From CAYVMN01 sp043808585 (lineage in GTDB: Bacteria > Desulfobacterota > DSM-4660 > Desulfatiglandales > Desulfatiglandaceae): 42,666 nt of DNA. Made by a program: the position numbers and the translations under genes. Each line of letters begins with the position of its first letter. Position 1 is the first letter of the stretch. This document shows positions 18,364 to 25,999 of the stretch, in pieces. The notes under the pieces are model-generated. The model was not told the DNA's origin. It made no database searches and saw only the letters and a list, made by a program, of their open reading frames with translations. The stretch is taken from the NCBI GenBank assembly GCA_043808585.1, contig JAZDES010000002.1:1-42666 (forward strand). The letters are read 5' to 3'.

Positions 18364-18392
18364 TTATTACTATGAAAGCCGGTAATAATCAA
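18364..18392 (-). promoter_or_regulatory. Candidate promoter of the RND efflux operon
   Basis: On the minus strand, TTGATT (18387-18392) is followed by a 17-base spacer and TAATAA (18364-18369), about 90 bases before the outer-membrane factor start. The matches are moderate. Confidence 0.3.
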
Positions 18393-18574
18393 TAAGGAAA
18401 GTGAGGACATAAACGGGAGTTAAAAGACTAGGATATATTCGGAGAAGGCAAGGAACCTGAGGTCAAGGTTTTTAATAGGTGACACAAGCGAATCTCCTTA
18501 CTACACTGGGCACAAATTCCCTTCCTTTGGGAAAGGATCAATAAGGAGAATTCAAACCGCTAAGGAGGTAAGAA

Positions 18575-19360
18575 ATGACCCTGAGTAAGCAGATTGATCT
18601 CAATTCAGATGTAGGAGAAAGCTTTGGAATTTACAAGCTCGGCTTGGATGAGCAGGTCATCCCGCTGATCAGTTCGGCCAACATCGCATGCGGGTTCCAC
18701 GCAGGTGATCCGGCCGTGATGAAGCGCACTATCTCGCTGGCCAAAGAAAATAACGTCGGGGTGGGTGCCCACCCCGGTTTTCCCGACCTCATGGGATTTG
18801 GCCGGAGAAATATGGATGCCACTTTAGAAGAGATCAAAGACTATGTGACCTACCAGGTTGGCGCCTTGCAGGCATTTGCCTCCCTGCAAGGGGTAAAGGT
18901 CCAACATGTGAAACCACACGGCGCACTTTACAACATGGCGGTTAAGGATACCGGGATCTGGGAGGCCGTCGCCGAAACCCTTAGAGGTCTCGACAAGGAC
19001 CTTATTCTTGTGGCCCTGGCAGGGCCCAACCGAAGGGAACTTGAGGCCATCACCGGCCGCCATTCTCTTCGCATCGCCTTTGAATTCTTTGCCGACAGGA
19101 CGTACAACCCGGACGGTTCCCTTGTATCCCGCAGAAAGGAGGGGGCCGTGCTGCACGATCATGAGCGGGTAGCCGAAAGGGTCATCAGGATGGTCACCGA
19201 AGGGGTGGTGATAGCCATTGACGGGAGCGAGATCGGCCTTGAGGCAGACACCATCTGTGTCCATGGAGACAATCCCGTTGCCGTTGCCCTCATCAGGACC
19301 ATAAGGGAGTCCCTCTCCTCCTCGGGAATTTCGGTAGCCCCTGTCGGCACCTTCTTATAG
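18575..19360 (+). CDS. pxpA: 5-oxoprolinase subunit A (LamB/YcsF family)
   Basis: A 261-residue PxpA. The N-terminal IDLNSDVGESFG, NIACGFHAGDP, GVGAHPGFPD and HVKPHGALYN segments are hallmarks of the LamB/YcsF family. With PxpB and PxpC it cleaves 5-oxoproline to glutamate using ATP, which removes pyroglutamate formed by damage of glutamine and glutamate. A near-perfect TAAGGAGGT lies seven bases before the ATG. The 164-base gap upstream, shared with the divergent efflux operon, holds a small hairpin around 18517-18535 and no clear promoter. Confidence 0.95.
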   Translation: MTLSKQIDLNSDVGESFGIYKLGLDEQVIPLISSANIACGFHAGDPAVMKRTISLAKENNVGVGAHPGFPDLMGFGRRNMDATLEEIKDYVTYQVGALQAFASLQGVKVQHVKPHGALYNMAVKDTGIWEAVAETLRGLDKDLILVALAGPNRRELEAITGRHSLRIAFEFFADRTYNPDGSLVSRRKEGAVLHDHERVAERVIRMVTEGVVIAIDGSEIGLEADTICVHGDNPVAVALIRTIRESLSSSGISVAPVGTFL

Positions 19361-19369
19361 GCCCTCAGC

Positions 19370-20056
19370 GTGCTGTACGAGAGCCCCTCATATCGCATCA
19401 TGGGAGACGGTTCCGCCCTGGTTGAACTGGGCGACGAGATCAGCCCGGAAGTCAACCAGCGGGTCCGCGAACTCTTCATCTCGCTGAGGATTCATCCCAT
19501 CAAAGGGGTGGTGGCAACCGTTCCAAGTTACCGATCCCTCCTACTGATCTTTGATCCGCTCAGGCTCACCTTGCCATTGCTCCAGGAGAGGGTCGAGCAC
19601 CTCTTGGGAACAATGGACCCTTCTCAGCTACCCGAGCCAAGGACTGTGGAAATCCCGGTGGTATACGGAGGTCAACTTGGCCCTGACCTGGAGTGGGTGG
19701 CCGGGTATCATGACATCACCCCTGAAGAGGTGATTCGGCTGCACACAGGATCAACCTATCGGGTCTACATGATCGGATTTATGCCAGGGTTTCCTTACAT
19801 GGGAGAACTGCCGGAGGCCCTCAATACCCCCAGACGATCAACCCCTCGCACCTCGGTCCCCCAGGGATCCGTGGGATTGGCACTAAAGCAGACAGGGGTA
19901 TACCCCTCCAGGAGCCCGGGGGGGTGGCAGATCATAGGCTGGACCCCATTCAGGCTGTTTGATGCCCGGAACTGGCCGCCGGCAGCCCTGGAGATGGGGG
20001 ATCAGGTGAGGTTCTTCGCCATCAAAGAGGAGGAAACGGGGCGTTGGCAGCAGTAG
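19370..20056 (+). CDS. pxpB: 5-oxoprolinase subunit B (KipI family)
   Basis: A 228-residue KipI-type protein. The characteristic C-terminal part has YMIGFMPGFPYMGELP, PRTSVPQGSVGLA and SPGGWQIIGWTP. It starts with GTG only nine bases after pxpA and ends 13 bases inside pxpC. PxpB and PxpC together form the ATP-using part of 5-oxoprolinase. Full length for the family, with no missing segment noted. Confidence 0.94.
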   Translation: MLYESPSYRIMGDGSALVELGDEISPEVNQRVRELFISLRIHPIKGVVATVPSYRSLLLIFDPLRLTLPLLQERVEHLLGTMDPSQLPEPRTVEIPVVYGGQLGPDLEWVAGYHDITPEEVIRLHTGSTYRVYMIGFMPGFPYMGELPEALNTPRRSTPRTSVPQGSVGLALKQTGVYPSRSPGGWQIIGWTPFRLFDARNWPPAALEMGDQVRFFAIKEEETGRWQQ

Positions 20057-21018
20057 AGACATTGGAAGTCCTCTCTAAGAGCCCTCTGACCACGGTCCAG
20101 GACCGCGGGAGGGTCGGATTTGGGCATTACGGGGTTCCCCCTTGCGGGGCGCTGGACTCCTTTTCCCTGAGGATCGGGAACCTCCTCGTCGGCAACTCGC
20201 AGGACGAGGCCTGCCTGGAGATCACCGTGATGGGGCCCAGGATAAAGGCCCTTACCGACACGGCAATAGCTGTTACAGGCGCCGATCTTCAACCCCTGAT
20301 CCATGGGGAGCCCCTGGAGATGTGGCGCTCCCATGTCCTCTGCAAAGGGGAAGTCCTTTCTTTCAAAGGACTCAGGAGCGGTTGCCGTGCCTACCTGGCC
20401 ATAGGCGGGGGTATAAGCGTAACAAGCATAATGGGGAGCAAGTCCACCAACCTCTCTGCCCAGTTCGGGGGCCTCGAAGGGAGACCCCTTCGCCCGGGAG
20501 ACGTGCTCCTCTCCGAATCGCCTCACCTTCATCTAAAGACAAAAGGGGCCGCCCTCGATCGGGAACTGATCCCTCCTCTACTTCAGGACTGGGCCCTACG
20601 TGTAATCCTGGGTCCCCAGGATGATGATTTTCCCGCTGAGGCAATAGAGCGGTTCCTCCACTCTCCTTTCAAAGTAACGCCACGCTCCGATCGGGCAGGC
20701 ATCCGGCTCTCGGGCCCGGCCTTAGAGACCAAGAGTGGCCTGAAGGAGTCGATCATCTCAGAGGGGGTTGTCACGGGAACCATCCAGGTGCCGGGGGATG
20801 CACAGCCGATCATCCTGCTGGGAGAGACGGTAACCGGGGGGTACCGGAAGATTGCCACCGTAATTTCGGCCGACCTCCCCCTTCTGGGGCAACTCAAACC
20901 CGGAGACACGGCCCGTTTTTTCAGGGTCTCCTTGGAGGAGGCCTATCAGGCCATCAAGAAAATGGAGGACACTATCGAGGGATTCAAGAAGAGAGTGCAG
21001 GGCATGAATGAGCCTTAG
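20044..21018 (+). CDS. pxpC: 5-oxoprolinase subunit C (KipA family)
   Basis: A 324-residue KipA/biotin-dependent carboxyltransferase-like protein. Landmarks are TTVQDRGRVGFGHYGVP near the N-terminus, ACLEITVMGP, YLAIGGGI and the C-terminal GTIQVPGDAQPIILL. It overlaps pxpB, giving a compact pxpABC operon. The probable start is TTG at 20044. The gene ends 10 bases before the convergent FAH-family gene, and a 7-base AT-rich hairpin (21021-21038) spans the junction. Confidence 0.94.
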   Translation: MAAVETLEVLSKSPLTTVQDRGRVGFGHYGVPPCGALDSFSLRIGNLLVGNSQDEACLEITVMGPRIKALTDTAIAVTGADLQPLIHGEPLEMWRSHVLCKGEVLSFKGLRSGCRAYLAIGGGISVTSIMGSKSTNLSAQFGGLEGRPLRPGDVLLSESPHLHLKTKGAALDRELIPPLLQDWALRVILGPQDDDFPAEAIERFLHSPFKVTPRSDRAGIRLSGPALETKSGLKESIISEGVVTGTIQVPGDAQPIILLGETVTGGYRKIATVISADLPLLGQLKPGDTARFFRVSLEEAYQAIKKMEDTIEGFKKRVQGMNEP

Positions 21019-21027
21019 AATCTATAG

Positions 21028-21990
21028 CTATCTATAGACGGGTTCTTGGACCTCAACCGAGTTTCTTAATAATCCGATCCCTTCTATCTCGCATTCCACG
21101 ACATCTCCTGCGGCAAGGTATTTCTTTGTACTGAAAGAAGTCCCTGTGGGCGTGCCTGTTGCGATGACATCTCCGGGTTCCAGGGTGACAAGACGTGAGA
21201 GTTCGGAAACGATCTGCGGGATCTTAAAGACCATCTCCTCCCCGGTGCTGTCCTGGCGAAGCTCGCCGTTTACCCAGAGACGCAACCTGAGGCGGTGCGG
21301 GTCCCTGATTTCATCTTTCAAGGCGATCCATGGCCCCATGGGGGCAAAGCTGTCCTGGGCCTTCATGGCGAACCAGTTCACCCGCTGGGTCTCCTCTTGA
21401 AATAGATACCCCCGGTCCGATATGTCATTGAAGACCGTATACCCGGCCACATGGTCCATGGCCAGTTCCTTCGGGATATGACGTCCCTTCTTACCAATAA
21501 CAACGGCCAGTTCCACCTCGTGATCCAGTTTCTTGCAATCAGGAGGGACTACCACCGAATCCCCTGGACCGATGATGGCCGTGGAAGGCTTCATGAAGAT
21601 CAGAAGGCTCTTGGGCAGCGGGGCATCTTCCACGACCTCTCGTATGTGACTTACGTAATTGCGGGCGAGACACAGAATCTTCGGAGGATCTGAGATCGGG
21701 GCGAGGATCTTTGCCTTATCCAGGTCCAATAGGACGTCACGTAGCTCGGCCGGAGCCTCTGATCTTTCTCCCACCTGACCCTGAACCCAGGTCATAACCC
21801 GTCGGGCCTCATCCAGGGCGTTGGGGCCCTGGGACAAAAAGCCTTTCATGTCTAGATCAGGAAGCGGTTCTCCCTGTTGGCCTTGCTGCTTCCTAAATAG
21901 ATGAGTCCCTTTATTCAAGTCAATGAGCCTTTCTCCCCATACGATGCCCAGGCCCTTCCTTTGATCTTGCCTAAACGCAGCTAATTTCAT
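21028..21990 (-). CDS. Fumarylacetoacetate hydrolase family protein
   Basis: A 320-residue FAH-superfamily enzyme. The metal-binding region is LDHEVELAVVIGKKGR, followed by GYTVFNDISDRGYL and the C-terminal VIATGTPTGTS. Members act as acylpyruvate hydrolases, oxaloacetate decarboxylases or hydroxyheptadienedioate isomerases in aromatic or carboxylic acid breakdown; the substrate cannot be told here. The N-terminal domain (KLAAFRQDQRKGLGIVWGE) is the short one found in the FAHD1-like group. Transcribed alone on the minus strand. Its ATG is preceded by AAAGGAG. Confidence 0.9.
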   Translation of the reverse strand: MKLAAFRQDQRKGLGIVWGERLIDLNKGTHLFRKQQGQQGEPLPDLDMKGFLSQGPNALDEARRVMTWVQGQVGERSEAPAELRDVLLDLDKAKILAPISDPPKILCLARNYVSHIREVVEDAPLPKSLLIFMKPSTAIIGPGDSVVVPPDCKKLDHEVELAVVIGKKGRHIPKELAMDHVAGYTVFNDISDRGYLFQEETQRVNWFAMKAQDSFAPMGPWIALKDEIRDPHRLRLRLWVNGELRQDSTGEEMVFKIPQIVSELSRLVTLEPGDVIATGTPTGTSFSTKKYLAAGDVVECEIEGIGLLRNSVEVQEPVYR

Positions 21991-22301
21991 GTCATTCTCC
22001 TTTCATGCCTTCTTCAAAATACGCTTTTCCATAGATCCGAGTCAATCCTGAATGGCAGGATCCCAAAGTAGCCAAGGAAGGATTTCAGGAGACCCAGACT
22101 GCCCCGGCTAAAGGAAAAACATCGGGCCTTCCCGAGGCCCACCTGGCCGCCGTAACCCCCAAGCGCAAATATTTCAAGGCCTTTCGCTCTTTCGGGCTCC
22201 GATTTTCTCTTGACCAAGGCCTCTTTTCTTTATATGAGTTCTCTGGATAGCTGCCTTGCAGCTCACGTCAATCGCCCAGGCTTTTTGGAAGGATCAGTAA
22301 T
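21991..22301. other. Intergenic region, both strands open in part
   Basis: A 311-base gap between divergent genes. From 22032 to about 22250 the plus strand is open without a start, and the minus strand has a 67-codon frame (22014-22217). Neither matches a family that I know, and both have mixed composition, so a decayed gene or dispersed repeat is likelier than a live gene. A candidate promoter for efp lies at its right end. Confidence 0.4.
22210..22238 (+). promoter_or_regulatory. Candidate promoter of efp-epmA
   Basis: TTGACC (22210-22215), 17-base spacer, TATGAG (22233-22238). It lies 63 bases before the efp ATG. Confidence 0.4.
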
Positions 22302-22865
22302 ATGTACACTGCCAGTGATTTAAGAAAGGGTCTAAAAATCCAGATCGACAACGAGCCGTTTATAATTATAGAATTTCAATTCGCAAAGCCTGGAAAAGGC
22401 CAGGCCCTTTATCGCTGCAAACTCAGAAATATGATCACAGGGGCCATTTTCGACTCCACCTACCGTTCCGGAGACACCTTTCAGCCGGCCGACCTGAAAC
22501 AGCGCAGGATGCAGTATCTTTACAGCCGGGAAAATGAGTTTTGTTTTATGGACATGGGGACCTATGAAGAGGCCTTCCTTTCAGCGGACCAAGTGGGTGA
22601 TGCCAAGAATTTTCTGACCGATAACCTGGTGGTGGAAGTCCTTCTCTTCGGCAATAGGGCCATAGGGATCACCTTACCCAATTTCGTAAACCTTACCGTT
22701 ACCAGGGCCGATCCCTGGGCCAAGGGCGATTCTGTTGCCGGCGACACCAAGCCGGTCACGTTGGAGACAGGCTACGTCCTTAGGGTCCCACCATTCATTG
22801 AGGAGGAGGACAGGATAACCGTTGATACGCGGACCGGAGAGTATGTCACCCGGGTCAAGGGATGA
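22302..22865 (+). CDS. efp: Elongation factor P
   Basis: A 187-residue EF-P with three domains: KOW-like N-terminal domain, OB domain and C-terminal domain ending in DRITVDTRTGEYVTR. EF-P relieves ribosomes stalled at polyproline. The modification-site loop is KPGKGQALYR, with K32 at the position of the beta-lysylated Lys34 of E. coli. It overlaps epmA, whose product attaches lysine at this residue. Full length; no oddities. Confidence 0.96.
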   Translation: MYTASDLRKGLKIQIDNEPFIIIEFQFAKPGKGQALYRCKLRNMITGAIFDSTYRSGDTFQPADLKQRRMQYLYSRENEFCFMDMGTYEEAFLSADQVGDAKNFLTDNLVVEVLLFGNRAIGITLPNFVNLTVTRADPWAKGDSVAGDTKPVTLETGYVLRVPPFIEEEDRITVDTRTGEYVTRVKG

Positions 22866-23793
22866 ATTTTCACAAGAGCAACAGAGACTGGCCAAGAGGG
22901 GACACTACTTGCGGCTCCGCGCCCGAATGATTCAATCAATAAGGCGCTTTTTTGTTGAGAACGAATATCTGGAGGTAGAAACTCCCTACCTAATTCCTGC
23001 CCCCGCCCCTGAGCCCCACATCGATGCGATGAGTTCGGGGGCCTCTTACCTCCATACCTCCCCTGAGTTGTGCATGAAACGGCTGCTTGCGGCCGGCTAT
23101 TCCAGGATATTTCAGATTAGCAGGTGCTTCAGGCATGGGGAGCGGGGGGACCTGCACCTGCCTGAATTCACCATCCTGGAATGGTACAGGGCCGGGATAG
23201 ACTATATGGACCTTATGGAGGAATGTGAGAGGCTGATATCGGCAGTATTCAGCGACATGGGCGCAGGGCAAAGCATAGGGTACATGGGCATGCAAATCGG
23301 CCTGAAAGATCGTTGGGAGAGACTCTCGGTAAGTGAGGCCTTTGCTCGTTATGCTGACATGAGTCTGGAAAGAGCGCTCGAACGGGGATCTTTCGATGAG
23401 GTTATGGTAAACCAGATTGAGCCCAACCTCGGGGTAACCCGCCCGACCTTCCTCCACGACTATCCGGCCTCCTTGGCTGCCCTGTCCAGGTTGAAATCTG
23501 ACGCTCCCGGATTTGCCGAGAGGTTTGAGATCTACATTGCCGGGCTCGAACTGGCCAATGGCTTCTCTGAGCTGACTGATGTAAAGGAGCAAACAGAGAG
23601 ATTCGAAGAACAGCAGAGACAGAGGATCATTTTAGGAAAACGCGTCTATCCAATGCCAGAGAGGTTTCTAAGGTCCCTAGAACACATGCCTGAGGCTGCC
23701 GGCATCGCCCTGGGGGTGGATAGACTGGCAATGATACTCGCCGGGAGGCCCAAGATAGACGATGTCGTAGCCTTCACACCGGAAGAGGTATAG
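22843..23793 (+). CDS. epmA: EF-P lysine ligase (EpmA/PoxA/GenX)
   Basis: A 316-residue homologue of class II lysyl-tRNA synthetase catalytic cores without the anticodon-binding domain. Motifs: FVENEYLEVETPYL, TSPELCMKRLLAAGYSRIFQ, FRHGE, PEFTILEWYRAG, GLELANGFSEL and the final GIALGVDRLAM. EpmA charges EF-P with (R)-beta-lysine. The start at 22843 follows GGAG closely and overlaps efp by 23 bases. The aminomutase EpmB, which makes the beta-lysine, is not in the window. Confidence 0.93.
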   Translation: MSPGSRDEFSQEQQRLAKRGHYLRLRARMIQSIRRFFVENEYLEVETPYLIPAPAPEPHIDAMSSGASYLHTSPELCMKRLLAAGYSRIFQISRCFRHGERGDLHLPEFTILEWYRAGIDYMDLMEECERLISAVFSDMGAGQSIGYMGMQIGLKDRWERLSVSEAFARYADMSLERALERGSFDEVMVNQIEPNLGVTRPTFLHDYPASLAALSRLKSDAPGFAERFEIYIAGLELANGFSELTDVKEQTERFEEQQRQRIILGKRVYPMPERFLRSLEHMPEAAGIALGVDRLAMILAGRPKIDDVVAFTPEEV

Positions 23794-23800
23794 GATTTGC

Positions 23801-23829
23801 TTGATTAATGCCTCGTTTCGGGATATAAG
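23801..23829 (+). promoter_or_regulatory. Candidate promoter of the J-domain protein gene
   Basis: TTGATT (23801-23806), 17-base spacer, TATAAG (23824-23829), 85 bases before the ATG at 23915. Confidence 0.4.
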
Positions 23830-23914
23830 AGGTTTAAACAATATATATCTGTAATGCACATCGCCCGTCACCTGTGGGGCAAGTACATCGGATGTTGTAT
23901 TCTAGAGTGGACAA

Positions 23915-24670
23915 ATGGATTCTGTGGAAATCTCGACACAGCCGGTGCCCAATAACAAGGTCGAAACGCCCAAAAAGCCTTCAGGACCTAGGAGATGTCT
24001 CTCTTGCGGGGAATCTCCGATCAAGGCCGGGAGGCGATATTGTTCAACTGCCTGCCGTCAACAAATCAATTGGGTTCTTTCCCTTTCAAAAGGCCTGCTC
24101 AAGACCTTTAATGCCAGGTATGCTGCCTTCTCTTTCACCCGTGGACATGTGGTCCTGGATGTACTTCCGGTCTGGTCAAACGGGATTTCCCGCTTTATTT
24201 GCAGGAGGAACAATGGTAAGAAGCCTGCTGAAGACCTCAAGAACCTCATCCTTGAGTCAGGGCGTGAATGGCATCACATGGTGGATAACAGAAACTCAAA
24301 GAGTTACGCATCCCTTTTTCTGCTCACAAAGAATCATATAAAAGGCATTGATCCCCGAACCATCAAGCCCAATACCAGGGCCCGCCCCAGGCTGTCGAGA
24401 CATGAAGACAATTGTCTAAAAATTCTCAGGCTCGAGAGGAAAGATCTCTCCTCTGATGGTCATGAGCTCAAGATAAAGGCGGCCTACAAGAAAATGGCCA
24501 AGCTCTACCACCCTGACGTGGGAGGGGATGCGGAAAAATTCAGGCAATTAACCGAGGCGCACCAACAGATGCTATTATGGGCACAAAATCCACACTATAC
24601 ATCCAGAAAGGCGCTTCGGGCCAGCTGGTCATATGACGGCTCTACCAACCGCTGGTCGCCCCCCTTATGA
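23915..24670 (+). CDS. Zinc-finger and J-domain protein of unknown role
   Basis: A 251-residue protein. Near residue 28 a short zinc-finger-like motif (CLSCGESP and CSTACRQ) resembles those in DNA- or RNA-associated proteins. The middle part is unrecognised. Residues ~180-220 form a J-domain: KAAYKKMAKLYHPDVGGD with the HPD tripeptide that stimulates Hsp70 ATPase, then FRQLTEAHQQML. It lacks the G/F and zinc repeats of DnaJ proper, so it is a specialised J-protein that probably recruits DnaK to an unknown client. Convergent with rarA (21-base gap). Confidence 0.8.
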   Translation: MDSVEISTQPVPNNKVETPKKPSGPRRCLSCGESPIKAGRRYCSTACRQQINWVLSLSKGLLKTFNARYAAFSFTRGHVVLDVLPVWSNGISRFICRRNNGKKPAEDLKNLILESGREWHHMVDNRNSKSYASLFLLTKNHIKGIDPRTIKPNTRARPRLSRHEDNCLKILRLERKDLSSDGHELKIKAAYKKMAKLYHPDVGGDAEKFRQLTEAHQQMLLWAQNPHYTSRKALRASWSYDGSTNRWSPPL

Positions 24671-24691
24671 TCGCCACCGAGATCTCGAGCC

Positions 24692-25999
24692 CTATTTCCT
24701 TTTCAGTCTGTTGATCCTCCTTCGTATCTCCTGCTCAAATCCCCTGTCGGTAGGTCTGTAAAAGACCCTATTCCCTATATTCTCTGGCAGGTATTCCTGC
24801 TCCACCCAGCCACCTGGATAGTTGTGGGGGTACCGGTAACCCCGGCCGTAACCCAGACTTTTCATCAATTGAGTAGGGGCGTTCCTGATGTGCAAAGGCA
24901 CTGCCAGGGGGCCTGAGCCTTCGATTTCCATTTTGACAGCCTTTTCTGCCAGATAAAGGGCATTGCTCTTGGGGGCAGATGCGAGGTATAGAGCAGCCTC
25001 TGCCAGGGCCAGCTCCGCCTCCGGAGGCCCCACCTTTTTCCAGGCCTCAAAGGCGGCCAGGGCGACCTGCAAGGCGTTAGGATCGGCCAGGCCAACATCT
25101 TCAGAGGCAAATCGGATCATCCTTCGTCCGACAAACAAAGGGTCTTCTCCTGCCTCCAGCATTCGATAAAGCCAGTAAATGGATGCCTGTGCGTCACTCC
25201 CCCTCAAGCTCTTATGAAAGGCGGAAATTATGTTGTAGTGCTCCTCTCCATCCTTGTCATAAGGGAATGCCTTGATGTCGAGTGCCTTCTCTACAAGGGC
25301 TAGATCAACCCTCGCATAATCACCGCCTTGATTATCAAAGGCGTAGGAAACCGCTGCTTCTAGATTATTCAGGGCCACTCTGGCATCCCCGTGGGAGACG
25401 GAAACCAGGTGCTCCAGCGCCTCTGGCGTCATCTCTATATTGAGGTTCCCCAACCCATGTTCCTTGTCCTTATGAGCACGGATCAGGATGGACTTTATGT
25501 TCTCTCTTCCCAAGGGATGAAGTATCATGACCCTGGCCCTTGAAAGGAGCGGCGAAATGATCTCAAAAGAAGGATTCTGCGTGGTGGCTCCAATCAAGAT
25601 TATAAGCCCGTTTTCCACGTGAGGCAGGAAGGCGTCCTGCTGGGCCTTGTTGAATCGATGGATCTCATCTACAAAAAGGATAGACGGCTTACCTGAAACC
25701 ATCCTGACCCTTTCTGCCTCCTCAATGACCTGTCTCAGATCCTTTACCCCTGAAGTTACTGCGGAAAATGAAAAAAATGAAAGCCTGGCATACTGGCCAA
25801 CCAGTCTGGCAAGTGTGGTCTTGCCGGAACCGGGAGGACCCCAAAAAATGACGGAAAATATGCGACCGGCCCGGATGGCTCTTGGGAGAATACACTCCGG
25901 CCCGAGGAGATGGTCTTGCCCCACCACATCCTCCAGCCTTCTCGGTCTCAGCCTATCGGCCAAAGGGGCCTCAAATTCCCCTGCTGAACTGCCGGTCAT
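24692..25999 (-). CDS. rarA: Replication-associated recombination protein A (AAA+ ATPase)
   Basis: A 435-residue RarA/MgsA. The N-terminus PLADRLRPRRLEDVVGQDHLLG is typical. Walker A is GPPGSGKTT, Walker B is ILFVDEIHRFN, sensor 1 is GATTQNPSFE, and the C-terminal tetramerisation domain contains DAQASIYWLYRMLEAGEDP. RarA acts at stalled replication forks with SSB. Its ATG overlaps the stop of the upstream histidine-kinase-like gene by four bases, so the two are translationally coupled. Confidence 0.95.
   Translation of the reverse strand: MTGSSAGEFEAPLADRLRPRRLEDVVGQDHLLGPECILPRAIRAGRIFSVIFWGPPGSGKTTLARLVGQYARLSFFSFSAVTSGVKDLRQVIEEAERVRMVSGKPSILFVDEIHRFNKAQQDAFLPHVENGLIILIGATTQNPSFEIISPLLSRARVMILHPLGRENIKSILIRAHKDKEHGLGNLNIEMTPEALEHLVSVSHGDARVALNNLEAAVSYAFDNQGGDYARVDLALVEKALDIKAFPYDKDGEEHYNIISAFHKSLRGSDAQASIYWLYRMLEAGEDPLFVGRRMIRFASEDVGLADPNALQVALAAFEAWKKVGPPEAELALAEAALYLASAPKSNALYLAEKAVKMEIEGSGPLAVPLHIRNAPTQLMKSLGYGRGYRYPHNYPGGWVEQEYLPENIGNRVFYRPTDRGFEQEIRRRINRLKRK

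Noticed and set aside
21021..21038. TCTATAG/CTATAGA hairpin as a terminator between pxpC and the FAH gene
   Set aside because: AT-rich 7-base stem without a T-run, and it overlaps the FAH-family stop codon; too weak to call.
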